A stretch of 64,000 bases of DNA. It comes from Pontibacillus yanchengensis Y32. Its GTDB lineage: Bacteria > Bacillota > Bacilli > Bacillales > BH030062. The stretch lies in contig NZ_AVBF01000005.1 of assembly GCF_000770635.1 (NCBI RefSeq), forward strand, positions 1 through 64,000, read 5' to 3'. This document shows positions 8,795 through 17,636 of this stretch, in pieces. Numbering within the stretch: position 1 is the first letter of the stretch; the number at the start of each line of letters is the position of its first letter. Under the pieces are notes generated by a model. It had not been told where the DNA came from. It searched no databases and saw only the letters and a program-made list of their open reading frames with translations. The translations under genes were made by a program, and so were the position numbers.

Positions 8795-9414
8795 TAAAGA
8801 GCGAGCTTCACACCAATCACGCTCAAGATAGCACCCTTAATCAGATTGATCCGTTTTTCTATAGCTGGATATCGCTCCAGCCATATGCGAACTTTTTCAG
8901 CAAAAAAACTTATTGTCGTAAAGATGACAAATGCTTGTAGTAAAAACACAATTCCCATCAAAACCATTTGAATAGGAACCGCCCAGGCATTGCTAGTAGA
9001 ATCGATAAATTGTGGGAATAAAGCTAGAAAAAATAGGGATACCTTAGGGTTCAGAACATTCATAAATATACCGCGCTTATAGAGCTTGCTATAGCTTAGT
9101 TTAGGCTGTGAACCTATTTCAAAGGAGGTTTTGCCTTCCCGAAAAGCACCCCAGGCTAAGTATATTAAATATATGGCTCCAGCGTATTTTACTATCATGA
9201 ACGCGAAACTCGACTGATAGATGATGGCTGATATTCCAGCTGCAGCTGCTGTAGTATGTACAAATATCCCAGTACACAACCCAAGTGTCGTCATGATACC
9301 TGCTTTTTTATTTTGTGAAATACTTTGAGCAAGCACAAATAAATTATCTGGTCCTGGCATTATAGTAAGCACAACTGCAGCACCTAGAAATGAAAGTAGC
9401 AACGCAATACTCAC
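8794..9414 (-). CDS. LysE family translocator
   Basis: A 206-residue inner-membrane exporter of the LysE/RhtB amino-acid efflux family with about six membrane segments. The N-terminal LTIMPGPDNLFVLAQSI is the family signature and MNVLNPKVSLFFLALFPQF the second conserved block. Start is GTG 7 bp after gaaggagg. Substrate (lysine, threonine, homoserine or other) cannot be told. A REP repeat begins at its stop codon. Confidence 0.88.
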   Translation of the reverse strand: MSIALLLSFLGAAVVLTIMPGPDNLFVLAQSISQNKKAGIMTTLGLCTGIFVHTTAAAAGISAIIYQSSFAFMIVKYAGAIYLIYLAWGAFREGKTSFEIGSQPKLSYSKLYKRGIFMNVLNPKVSLFFLALFPQFIDSTSNAWAVPIQMVLMGIVFLLQAFVIFTTISFFAEKVRIWLERYPAIEKRINLIKGAILSVIGVKLAL

Positions 9415-9506
9415 TTTATCCCCCTCCTTCTCTACAGTTTGTTTATCATGATTTTACTATGGTTTATTGAAAAGAAACACCTTTACGCATAAATTCCTTT
9501 ATCATG

Positions 9507-9530
9507 TTAACGCAGTGGGGGTCTGGCACC
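9507..9530 (+). repeat. REP-like repeat, copy 3
   Basis: ttaacgcagtgggggtctgg block, nearly identical to the copy at 8770. Confidence 0.8.
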
Positions 9531-9574
9531 GCATATTGAAAAAGGATAAGAAAGGCTTTTTCTGCGCAATACCT

Positions 9575-9606
9575 TTAACGCATTAACGTAACGGGGGTCT
9601 GGCACC
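9575..9606 (+). repeat. REP-like repeat, copy 4
   Basis: Contains cattaacgtaacgggggtct followed by ggcacc. The longer 5' part (gcattaacg) matches copy 1 rather than copies 2 and 3. A short ggcacc echo lies just downstream. Confidence 0.75.
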
Positions 9607-9623
9607 ATAAAAGGCGGCACCGT

Positions 9624-9656
9624 AAAAAGCCCCTCTGACCATGTTGGCCAGAGGGG
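9624..9656 (-). terminator. Terminator of treP-treA-treR
   Basis: An 11-bp stem with one mismatch (9630-9640 with 9646-9656), then a T run on the minus strand, immediately after treR. Confidence 0.8.
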
Positions 9657-9663
9657 TGTTTAT

Positions 9664-10374
9664 CTACCTTCTTGCAAAATCCACGAACCGGAATTTGTCT
9701 GGGCGGTGGCGGGATTCTGTGTATTGGAAAAGGGTAGTATCGTCGAGGTACACAAAGTTTTTGATAACGACCACATTGGGATAGTCTTTTAAGTCAAGGT
9801 AGCGCTCGTCTTCGTTGGTAGGCTCTTCTACTGTAATCTCTTTCTTAGCAAAGCTTATCTTGAGCTCTAACTCTTGTTCCAAATAAGCATAAATGGATTC
9901 TTCGCAAATGCTCTTCGTCAGCTTTGGTACTTGATTATAGAGAATATAATCTTTATCTAAGATGATTTTCTCCCCTTGAAAGGAACGAGAGCGTGTCACA
10001 TGCCAGATTAGATCCTCATCACCTAGTTCCATTGCGGAACGAATGTGCTCTTCAGGAGATGATAAGGAGAGCTCATGTACCTCGGTAACGGGTGGTTCTC
10101 CCATATCATCGGCAAGTTCCTTAAAGCTAACGAGTCCTGAGACAGGGAAATCAAACTTTTTAATATCGAGTACAATAGAGCCTTTTCCACGTACCTTTTG
10201 GATATATCCATGCTGAGATAACCGATTCAACGCCTTACGAATCGTTTCTCGTGACGTTTCATACGTTTGAGAGAGTTCATTCTCTGAGGGAAGCTTCTCT
10301 CCTACTTTGTAGACCTCTTTTTTTATTTTCTCGACAATGTCCTGATAAATGGACATAAATTTGTTTTGTTGCAT
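9664..10374 (-). CDS. treR: Trehalose operon repressor TreR (GntR/UTRA)
   Basis: A 236-residue GntR-family repressor of the HutC/UTRA subfamily. A winged helix at residues about 8-70 (EKLPSENELSQTYETSRETI) is followed by a UTRA effector domain. In B. subtilis TreR is released from DNA by trehalose-6-phosphate. It is the last gene of treP-treA-treR, 20 bp after treA. Its probable operators are the two ttgtatataca palindromes at 13936 and 13968. Confidence 0.92.
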   Translation of the reverse strand: MQQNKFMSIYQDIVEKIKKEVYKVGEKLPSENELSQTYETSRETIRKALNRLSQHGYIQKVRGKGSIVLDIKKFDFPVSGLVSFKELADDMGEPPVTEVHELSLSSPEEHIRSAMELGDEDLIWHVTRSRSFQGEKIILDKDYILYNQVPKLTKSICEESIYAYLEQELELKISFAKKEITVEEPTNEDERYLDLKDYPNVVVIKNFVYLDDTTLFQYTESRHRPDKFRFVDFARR

Positions 10375-10394
10375 GACACCATCACTCTTTTAGT

Positions 10395-12065
10395 TTACTT
10401 AGTTAAATGAAAGACAACAGACTCATACGGACGAAGAGTGATGTGATGAATGTCTCCTTGCGTATCTTGATAATTGGTCAATAGAACGCTTCCAGTGTAC
10501 CCTTCTACATCAATACCTTCTGGTAACGTAAAGGTTGTTTCATTCGCATAAAAGTTGTTCACGACAAGTAGCTTTTCGCCCTCACCATGACGAACATAAG
10601 CAAAGATTTCATCATCATCTTCGAGAATGAGTTCGTACTCTCCATATGTCATGATATCATACTGTTTGCGAAGTTGAATAAGGCGTTGGTAATGATAAAA
10701 GATGGAAGTTTCATCTTCTAATGCAGCCTCAGCATTCACTTGTTCGTAGTTAGACGCAACAGGAATCCATGGGATATTTTCTGTAAACCCTGCCTGTCTT
10801 CCATCTGTCCATTGCATTGGTGTACGTGAGTTGTCTCTTGATTTTTGACCTAAAATGGCTAGGATTTCCTCTTCATCTTTTCCTTGTTCTTGAAGAATCT
10901 TATACGTATTAAGAGCTTCGACATCACGATAGTGCTCGATGGAATCAAATTTTGGATTGGTCATACCAAACTCTTCCCCTTGATAAATATAAGGAGTGCC
11001 TCGCATCAGATGAATCGTTGTCGCAAGCATTTTAGCTGACTCTTTGTGATACTCTTCATCATTACCAAAGCGTGATACAACGCGTGGTTGATCGTGGTTA
11101 CACCAGAATAAAGCATTCCAGCCGCCGCCTTGCTGCATCCCAACTTGCCATTCAGATAGAATCTGCTTCAGCTGTTGAAAATCAAAATCGGCAACTGTCC
11201 ATTTTTCTCCGTTAGGGTAATCGACTTTTAGATGGTGGAAGCTAAACGTCATATCTAGCTCTTCGCGTTCAGGGTTTGTGTATTTTACACAGTTATCGAT
11301 TGTTGTAGAAGACATCTCCCCTACTGTCATCATTTCGTATTTAGAGAAGACTTCCTGATTCATTTCATGCATGAACTCATGCACACGAGGGCCGTCTGTG
11401 TAATACTTACGACCATCGCCTTCGTAGTCATTAGGGAACGCCTGATTCTTGGAAATCAGATTAATAACATCCAAGCGGAAACCATCAACACCTTTTTGTA
11501 GCCAAAAATGCATCATATCGTAGACGCTTTTACGAACCGCTTCATTCTCCCAATTCAGGTCAGCCTGAGTCACGTCGAATAGATGAAGGTAGTATTGGCC
11601 TGTACCTTCATCGTAAGCCCATGCATTGCCTCCAAATTTAGACTGCCAGTTCGTTGGTTCCGCACCATCAACTGGATCCTTCCAAATATAATAGTCACGA
11701 TATGGATTGTCTTTGGATTGTATGGACTGCTGGAACCATTCGTGCTCTGTAGAAGTATGATTAACCACAATATCCATAATGATACGGATGTTTCGTTTAT
11801 GAGCTTCTTCTAGAAGACGGTCAAAATCCTCCATCGTGCCATACTCTTCATGAATATCAAAGTAATCGCTAATGTCATATCCATTGTCACGTTGAGGGGA
11901 TTTATAAATAGGAGTTAGCCAAATAACGTCTACTCCCAATTGATCGAGATAATCAAGCTTTTCAATAATACCTTGAATGTCTCCTGTCCCATTTCCAGTC
12001 GTGTCATTGAAGCTTTTAGGATAGATTTGATAAACAACAGAATTTTTCCACCATGGTTGTGTCAT
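10395..12065 (-). CDS. treA: Trehalose-6-phosphate hydrolase TreA (GH13)
   Basis: A 556-residue cytoplasmic alpha-phosphotrehalase that splits trehalose-6-phosphate into glucose and glucose-6-phosphate. The GH13 barrel shows DIVVNHTS, DGFRLDV with nucleophile D199, VGEMSS with acid/base E250, and NHDQPR. Length matches B. subtilis TreA (about 560). It lies between treP and treR and is preceded by aaaggacggtg. Confidence 0.93.
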   Translation of the reverse strand: MTQPWWKNSVVYQIYPKSFNDTTGNGTGDIQGIIEKLDYLDQLGVDVIWLTPIYKSPQRDNGYDISDYFDIHEEYGTMEDFDRLLEEAHKRNIRIIMDIVVNHTSTEHEWFQQSIQSKDNPYRDYYIWKDPVDGAEPTNWQSKFGGNAWAYDEGTGQYYLHLFDVTQADLNWENEAVRKSVYDMMHFWLQKGVDGFRLDVINLISKNQAFPNDYEGDGRKYYTDGPRVHEFMHEMNQEVFSKYEMMTVGEMSSTTIDNCVKYTNPEREELDMTFSFHHLKVDYPNGEKWTVADFDFQQLKQILSEWQVGMQQGGGWNALFWCNHDQPRVVSRFGNDEEYHKESAKMLATTIHLMRGTPYIYQGEEFGMTNPKFDSIEHYRDVEALNTYKILQEQGKDEEEILAILGQKSRDNSRTPMQWTDGRQAGFTENIPWIPVASNYEQVNAEAALEDETSIFYHYQRLIQLRKQYDIMTYGEYELILEDDDEIFAYVRHGEGEKLLVVNNFYANETTFTLPEGIDVEGYTGSVLLTNYQDTQGDIHHITLRPYESVVFHLTK

Positions 12066-12101
12066 GTCTGCACCGTCCTTTGAAGATTTTTAGAACGAGC
12101 A

Positions 12102-12131
12102 AATAGCAACCAATAAAGCAAGGTTGCTATT
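12102..12131 (-). other. Intercistronic hairpin between treP and treA
   Basis: A perfect 10-bp stem (aatagcaacc / ggttgctatt) with a 10-base loop, without a following T run. It may stabilise the treP message or reduce readthrough; this is inference. Confidence 0.5.
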
Positions 12132-12161
12132 CCACTCGTAAATGTTTCCTACATATATTTT

Positions 12162-13565
12162 CTATACTTTACGACCTTTAGCAATGAAGTAAGTGGCTAC
12201 GAATGGTAGTACAATAACAATCGCCATTCCAATTAAGAAGAATAACCAATCCTCAGGAAGGATAGAGAATATTCCTGGTACGCCACCTACACCGATAGAA
12301 GAGGCTTGTACGTTTTGCACCGTAATGATTAGAGCTGCAACAGCTGAAGATACTAGCGCTGCAATGAATGGGAACTTATAACGTAAGTTTACCCCGAATA
12401 AGGCAGGCTCTGTGATACCTAACCAAGCTGACAAGCCAGATGAACCTGCTAGTCCTTTCAATTTCTCATCTCTCGTGGCCATCATCATACCAAGTGCAGC
12501 AGATCCTTGAGAAATGTTGGATAGTGCTAGAATTGGCCATAAGAACGTTGTACCTGTGTTACCAATCAGCTGAATATCGACAGCTAAGAATGTGTGGTGC
12601 ATACCTGTAATAACCATTACTGGATATAGTGCACCGTAAATTAAACCACCAAGTGCAGCAAAGTTATCGAAGATTGAAACAAGTCCATCTGTAATCAAGT
12701 TACCTAGTCCAAACATAAGTGGTCCGATTGCAATAAACGTAATGAAGCCTGTCACTAGTAGAGCAACTGGTCCAACGATAAGTAACTGAATAGAGTCCGG
12801 AATACGTTGACGTAAAAACACATCAATTTTAGCTAGTATATACGAAGCAAAGAGTACAGGTAATACCTGACCTTGATAACCAATCTTCTCCACTTCTAAT
12901 CCAAATAAATTCCATTTTGGAACAGAACCTTCTTTTACCGCTTCACCATATGACCATGCGTTTAATAAATCTGGGTGAACAAGCATTAAACCAAGTACGA
13001 TACCGAGTAGTGGATTACCACCGAATTTCTTAACCGCAGACCAACCTATCAACCCGGGTAAAAACACGAAGGCTGTATTGGCTATTAGATTTATAATATT
13101 CGCCAGGTCACTCCATTGTGGGTACACATCAATCAGGGACTTCTCATCAAAGAAAATGCCCGTCCCAGATAAGATATTGTAGATACCCATAAGCAAACCA
13201 GCTGTAACGATGGCAGGTAAAATCGGAATAAAGATATCTGCCAATGTTTTAATGGCACGCTGCAGTGGATTCATTTTCTCGGAAGAAGCTGCTTTTACAT
13301 CATCTTTCGTAGCTTCTCCAACTCCAAGTTCATTTAACTCTTTATACATCTTCTCAACAGTTCCTTGTCCAATCACAATTTGAAATTGTCCATTTGTTGA
13401 GAAAGAACCTTTAACTGACTCTATGCTTTCTAGTTTGTCTTGATCGACTTTACTCTCATCATGTAAAGATAACCGAAGTCGCGTTACACAGTGAGTTGCA
13501 GCCGCAATATTCTCTTGACCACCGATGGCCTCAAGAATTTGTTTAGCATCTTTTTTCAAATCCAT
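12162..13565 (-). CDS. treP: PTS trehalose transporter EIIBC
   Basis: A 467-residue phosphotransferase permease. The EIIB domain carries the phosphorylated cysteine C26 in THCVTRLRLSL, and the EIIC domain (residues about 110-465) has about ten membrane segments, including GMHHTFLAVDIQL and ITEPALFGVNLRYKFP. No EIIA domain is fused, as in B. subtilis TreP, so it must borrow one. The start at ATG 13565 follows ggagaggggtacatc; an upstream ATG at 13601 lies in repeat DNA. First gene of the trehalose operon. Confidence 0.93.
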   Translation of the reverse strand: MDLKKDAKQILEAIGGQENIAAATHCVTRLRLSLHDESKVDQDKLESIESVKGSFSTNGQFQIVIGQGTVEKMYKELNELGVGEATKDDVKAASSEKMNPLQRAIKTLADIFIPILPAIVTAGLLMGIYNILSGTGIFFDEKSLIDVYPQWSDLANIINLIANTAFVFLPGLIGWSAVKKFGGNPLLGIVLGLMLVHPDLLNAWSYGEAVKEGSVPKWNLFGLEVEKIGYQGQVLPVLFASYILAKIDVFLRQRIPDSIQLLIVGPVALLVTGFITFIAIGPLMFGLGNLITDGLVSIFDNFAALGGLIYGALYPVMVITGMHHTFLAVDIQLIGNTGTTFLWPILALSNISQGSAALGMMMATRDEKLKGLAGSSGLSAWLGITEPALFGVNLRYKFPFIAALVSSAVAALIITVQNVQASSIGVGGVPGIFSILPEDWLFFLIGMAIVIVLPFVATYFIAKGRKV

Positions 13566-13602
13566 GATGTACCCCTCTCCCTGCATAAAATTTTGTCTCA
13601 TA

Positions 13603-13860
13603 AGAAAAGCGCAAGCGCCCGCTTAGCGACGTACAAACTGCGGCCCACACGACGTGGGTTGGTTCGATGTTGCTACGTGATGTAGCGATTTTAATCGAAC
13701 TTACCCTGAATCCGTATGAGATAAAGCAACACGAAGAGCTTAAGCGATTCGATGTTGACTTATCGTAAGGAGGAGCAGGAAGTTTGCTAGTCGCTGGGCG
13801 CTGAAGCTAGACATGTAAGCGCCAGAAACAATACTTTCTTCACTTAAAAAAAGTTGTCTA
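13603..13860 (+). repeat. Family B hairpin repeat, copy 1 (in treP leader)
   Basis: A long copy of the gcgcaagcgccc / ggttcgatgttgctac family. It has nested stems cccac-acgac-gtggg and gctac-gtgat-gtagc inside an outer gttcgat/atcgaac stem, then a second module (gttgacttatcgtaaggagg onwards) also present at 58690-58790. It fills the interval between the TreR operators and treP. Frames through it are not credible genes. Confidence 0.8.
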
Positions 13861-13935
13861 ACCCAAGTACCAACAGCTAGTTGAACAAAGCACCTGAGTA
13901 TTTTCACAGAAAAAATAAAGCGTTTTCCTATTACC

Positions 13936-13947
13936 TTGTATATACAT
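13936..13947. promoter_or_regulatory. Candidate TreR operator, site 1
   Basis: ttgtatatacat, an imperfect copy of the palindrome at 13968. Centre-to-centre distance is 32 bp, about three helical turns. Confidence 0.65.
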
Positions 13948-13967
13948 GATATCGCATACATTTAATT

Positions 13968-13979
13968 TTGTATATACAA
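13968..13979. promoter_or_regulatory. Candidate TreR operator, site 2
   Basis: ttgtatatacaa is a perfect 12-bp palindrome resembling the B. subtilis tre operator as I recall it. It lies about 400 bp upstream of treP, the repeat element separating operator from gene. Confidence 0.7.
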
Positions 13980-14131
13980 GCACTCATTTTCATAATATTT
14001 ATTCTATTTTTTGATATACAATCCATTAAAAATTGAAAACTAGTATTATTTCGAAGGATTCATCTTTCTGTAACCATCTTCCATGCCTTATACTTATATG
14101 GTGTGAATCTGAAGATGAAATGAGGGATCGT

Positions 14132-15070
14132 ATGTCTGAAAATGAACAAAAAGTTGGTATTTTCTATACCCTTTGTGCTTATACCTTATGGGGAGTCTTA
14201 CCTTTGTATTGGAAGCAAGTACAGAAGGTTCCTGCTGGTGAGATACTAGCTCACCGTATTGTATGGTCATTTCTTTTTATGATGGCTATTGTGTTCATTA
14301 CGAAAAACGGGAGAGCTCTTTTTCAGGAAGCGATCCAACTCATTGGACAAAAAAAGAGGTTAATCGGAATAACGCTTGCATCTATTACGATTAGTATTAA
14401 TTGGCTCACCTACATATGGGCAGTGAACGCCAATCATGTTGTAGAAGTTAGTTTAGGATATTACATCAATCCTCTAGTAAGTATCCTGCTTGGGATGATT
14501 ATTTTGAAAGAACGTCTTACGCCATGGCAGGTTGTATCATTTCTTTTAGCAACGATAGGAGTCTTGAATCTAATCATTCATTTTCATCAAGTTCCTTGGA
14601 TTGCCTTGCTGTTAGCGTTAAGTTTTGGAGCATATGGACTGTTAAAAAAACAAATTCAGCTCAGTTCCATGTTTGGCTTAACAATTGAAACATTCATGAT
14701 TACGCCTATCGCGATACTGTATTTAACTCAGAGCAACTTAGCTGGTACAGGATCTTTTACCATCTCCCCTCTCGTCACATTATTATTGGTTGGGGCTGGA
14801 GTCGCAACAGCAATACCATTGTTGTTTTTCGCAAGTGGAGCGAGGAGAATCCCTCTTTCCATGGTTGGATTTCTGCAATATGTGGCTCCTACACTCATGT
14901 TGTTACTTGGCGTTTTTCTATACAATGAGCCGTTTACGGAGACTCACTTCATTTCGTTCGCATTCATATGGATTGCCTTGTTCCTATACAGTCTTTCGCG
15001 TACAAAATGGTTTGTCCATGTAGAGCACAAATTGTTCCCTAATAAGAAGTCCATCCAACAACACTATTAA
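14132..15070 (+). CDS. rarD: RarD, EamA/DMT family transporter
   Basis: A 312-residue membrane protein with ten predicted helices in two EamA repeats; the YTLCAYTLWGVLPLYWKQ opening, GYYINPLVSILLGMI and VGFLQYVAPTLMLLLGVF identify the RarD subfamily. Start at ATG 14132 after gaggga; the open frame extends to 14033 but lacks a ribosome binding site there. Substrate unknown. Divergent from the trehalose operon. Confidence 0.88.
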   Translation: MSENEQKVGIFYTLCAYTLWGVLPLYWKQVQKVPAGEILAHRIVWSFLFMMAIVFITKNGRALFQEAIQLIGQKKRLIGITLASITISINWLTYIWAVNANHVVEVSLGYYINPLVSILLGMIILKERLTPWQVVSFLLATIGVLNLIIHFHQVPWIALLLALSFGAYGLLKKQIQLSSMFGLTIETFMITPIAILYLTQSNLAGTGSFTISPLVTLLLVGAGVATAIPLLFFASGARRIPLSMVGFLQYVAPTLMLLLGVFLYNEPFTETHFISFAFIWIALFLYSLSRTKWFVHVEHKLFPNKKSIQQHY

Positions 15071-15165
15071 AAGTTCCCGTTATTATTTGAAAGAAACATT
15101 GTCACCTTGCCTATTTTTGAATATACATGTAACGAGTTGATTCATATAGGAAAGGGTGTACGAGA

Positions 15166-15813
15166 ATGGGATATGTATGGGGAGTGGACTCTACCCAAAA
15201 GGTTACAAAAGAGCTTTATGATTGCGTATTAAAGACCTTTGGGAAACCTGAATACTGGGGAAGATACTTAACTACTGTACCAAACGCTTCTCAAGGATTA
15301 ACATCAGAAGAAATTACATTTTTGCAGAATAGCGGCACCAAAGTATTGCCAATTTACAACAATTTCAAGGATGCCACTGGCTATCGAAAAGGAAAAGTTA
15401 CAGCTCAGAACGCCGCATTTCACGCACAACGACTTAAATTTCCAAAAGGGCGATTACTGTTTGCAAATATTGAGAAGTTTTTTGATGTAGATGAATCTTG
15501 GATACGGGGCTATGTGGATGGACTATATAGTACTGATTATAAACCTGGCTTCTACATTGACCCCGTAAATGGTCCGTTTAGTAGTGCTTATTGTAAAGCA
15601 GTATCGAAAGACAGCAGAGTTTCCAATCAATCGGTATTATGGAGCACCCTCCCCGATCGTGGCGTGTCAAAGGCAAGAAAAGCCCCGAAATTCAACCCAA
15701 CCAAACCAACATGCAAATCAAACGTGTGGGGATGGCAGTACGGTCGTAATGCTAAAAACTGTCCCATTAACACAAACCTGGTGGATGACAGGCTCTATAA
15801 TATGCTTTGGTAA
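15166..15813 (+). CDS. DUF1906 glycoside hydrolase-like protein
   Basis: A 215-residue protein of the DUF1906 (Rv2525c-like) family, which has a glycoside hydrolase TIM-barrel fold. The N-terminal GYVWGVDST, the YWGRYLTT strand, and the WGWQYG C-terminal motif are typical. No signal peptide is seen. Many relatives act on cell-wall material, but the activity is unproven. RBS aaagggtg. Confidence 0.75.
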   Translation: MGYVWGVDSTQKVTKELYDCVLKTFGKPEYWGRYLTTVPNASQGLTSEEITFLQNSGTKVLPIYNNFKDATGYRKGKVTAQNAAFHAQRLKFPKGRLLFANIEKFFDVDESWIRGYVDGLYSTDYKPGFYIDPVNGPFSSAYCKAVSKDSRVSNQSVLWSTLPDRGVSKARKAPKFNPTKPTCKSNVWGWQYGRNAKNCPINTNLVDDRLYNMLW

Positions 15814-16005
15814 GGTAAAAACGTTAATTCGAGCTAATCTAAAGAAAAGAATGGGTCCGATACTAAAAATGGATAGGATGATAATCGGACCCATGGCTAG
15901 TTATAGAACTTCATCATTATCTCCTGTCTGTTCTTTATTCGTATAACTCTTCCCATAATAAGACAAAGTAAAGAGAACAAGTCTTATATGAGGAGGAACT
16001 TTTTT

Positions 16006-17526
16006 ATGAACGAAAAGCAAAATGACACCATACCAACAAGCTATTGGATTAAAGACACAAACCTTCCTACCTTCCCGTCTTTATCTCAGGATACATCAGT
16101 AGATGTTGGGATAGTTGGCGGTGGTATTACAGGCATTACAACAGCTTATCTATTAGCGAAAGAGGGCTTTAAAGTAGCCCTTCTTGAGGCGGATGAACTA
16201 GTAAAAGGGACAACCGGACATACGACTGCAAAAATCACAGCTCAACACGATGTTATTTACCATGAATTATTGCAGCATGTAGGAAAAGAAAAAGCCAGGC
16301 TGTATTATAAGTCCAATGCGGAAGCTCTTACATTTATGAAAGAGCTAGTAGAAGAGAAACAAATTGATTGCGATTTCACAGAAGAGGATGCTTTCATTTA
16401 CGCGAATACAGATAAAGGCGTTGAGAATATTGAGAAAGAGGTAGAAGCGTATAAGGAACTTGGCATACCAGGCGGATATGTAGATGAATTACCTATCGAT
16501 TTTTCTATAAAATCAGGGATTGTCATGGAAAAACAAGCACAGTTCCATCCCTTACGTTACCTATCATTCCTAATTGATGAGCTAAAGAAAATGGATGTTG
16601 AAATCTATGAACATACTGTCGCAAATGATGTGGAAGAAGGAGAACATCCAACCATCGTGACAAAAGAAGGCTCTCGTGTCACGTGTTCCTCCATCATTTC
16701 GTGTTCCCATTTCCCTTTTTATGATGGTAAAGCATTGTACTTTAGTCGAATGTACGCTGAGCGTTCTTATATTGTTGGTGTAAAAACCGAGAAACCCGTT
16801 ACAGAAGGAATGTATCTAAGCGCAGATGAGCCGAAGCGCTCGATTCGAACAGCTACTGTTGATGGTGAGCCTATGTTACTTATTGGTGGAGAAAGCCATA
16901 AAACTGGCCAAGGAGGGCATACTTCTGATCACTTTGAGGCTTTACAACAATTCGCAGATGAGCATTTCACCATTAAGCAGACCATGTACCAATGGGGAGC
17001 TCAAGACCTAATAACACTAGATAAAATCCCTTATATCGGTCGATTAACTTCTAATCATGACAATATCTTTGTAGCTACAGGTTATCGAAAATGGGGAATG
17101 ACAAACGGAACAACGGCAGCCATCCTACTTTCCAACCTTATTAAAGGGAAAAAATCATTGTATGAAGAGCTCTATACACCATCACGTTTCTTGGCAGACC
17201 CTAGCATAAAGCATTTTCTCAAAGAGAACCTAAACGTAGCGAAGGAATTCGTAAAAGGAAAAGTACAAGCTCCAGAAAAACATATCGAGGACTTACAAAA
17301 CAATGAAGGCGATATAGTCACCTATGACAATCAACGAGCAGGAGCTTATAAGAATGACGAAGGTAACGTACATGTTGTAGATACTACATGCACTCATTTA
17401 GGCTGTGAAGTGGAATGGAATAACGGTGAAAAAACATGGGACTGTCCATGCCACGGCTCAAGGTTCTCGGTCACAGGCGAGGTTCTGGAAGGTCCGGCTG
17501 ATCAACCTTTGAAAAAACTAATGTAA
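16006..17526 (+). CDS. FAD-dependent oxidoreductase with C-terminal Rieske domain (YhfW-like)
   Basis: A 506-residue two-domain enzyme. Residues about 25-400 are a DAO-type FAD oxidoreductase (VGIVGGGITGITTAYLLAKEG, then an ATGYRKWGMTNGT FAD-binding C-terminal motif). Residues about 425-506 are a Rieske [2Fe-2S] domain with CTHLGCEV and CPCHGSRF providing the Cys/His ligands. B. subtilis YhfW has the same order. Start at ATG 16006, following aggagg. Substrate not known. Confidence 0.88.
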   Translation: MNEKQNDTIPTSYWIKDTNLPTFPSLSQDTSVDVGIVGGGITGITTAYLLAKEGFKVALLEADELVKGTTGHTTAKITAQHDVIYHELLQHVGKEKARLYYKSNAEALTFMKELVEEKQIDCDFTEEDAFIYANTDKGVENIEKEVEAYKELGIPGGYVDELPIDFSIKSGIVMEKQAQFHPLRYLSFLIDELKKMDVEIYEHTVANDVEEGEHPTIVTKEGSRVTCSSIISCSHFPFYDGKALYFSRMYAERSYIVGVKTEKPVTEGMYLSADEPKRSIRTATVDGEPMLLIGGESHKTGQGGHTSDHFEALQQFADEHFTIKQTMYQWGAQDLITLDKIPYIGRLTSNHDNIFVATGYRKWGMTNGTTAAILLSNLIKGKKSLYEELYTPSRFLADPSIKHFLKENLNVAKEFVKGKVQAPEKHIEDLQNNEGDIVTYDNQRAGAYKNDEGNVHVVDTTCTHLGCEVEWNNGEKTWDCPCHGSRFSVTGEVLEGPADQPLKKLM

Positions 17527-17597
17527 TAATATTTTGTTAACCAGCTGTATCCTGAATCAGTTGGCTTGTTACACACATTGCACATATATCTATCCCG

Positions 17598-17630
17598 AGC
17601 GCCCAGCAACTTGTAAATTTCCAGGGCGCT
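17598..17630 (+). terminator. Possible terminator after the Rieske oxidoreductase
   Basis: agcgccc/gggcgct stem with a 19-base loop and a weak T-rich tail, located between convergent genes. Confidence 0.45.
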
Positions 17631-17636
17631 TTATAT

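Noticed and set aside
13491-13961. Open frames in and around the family B repeat upstream of treP
   Set aside because: Repeat-derived, no conserved product; the same sequence elsewhere has different frames.
15850-15893. Hairpin atgggtccgat / atcggacccat after the DUF1906 gene as terminator
   Set aside because: The stem is good but the loop is over 20 bases and no T run follows; it could be another structural element, so I did not list it as a terminator.
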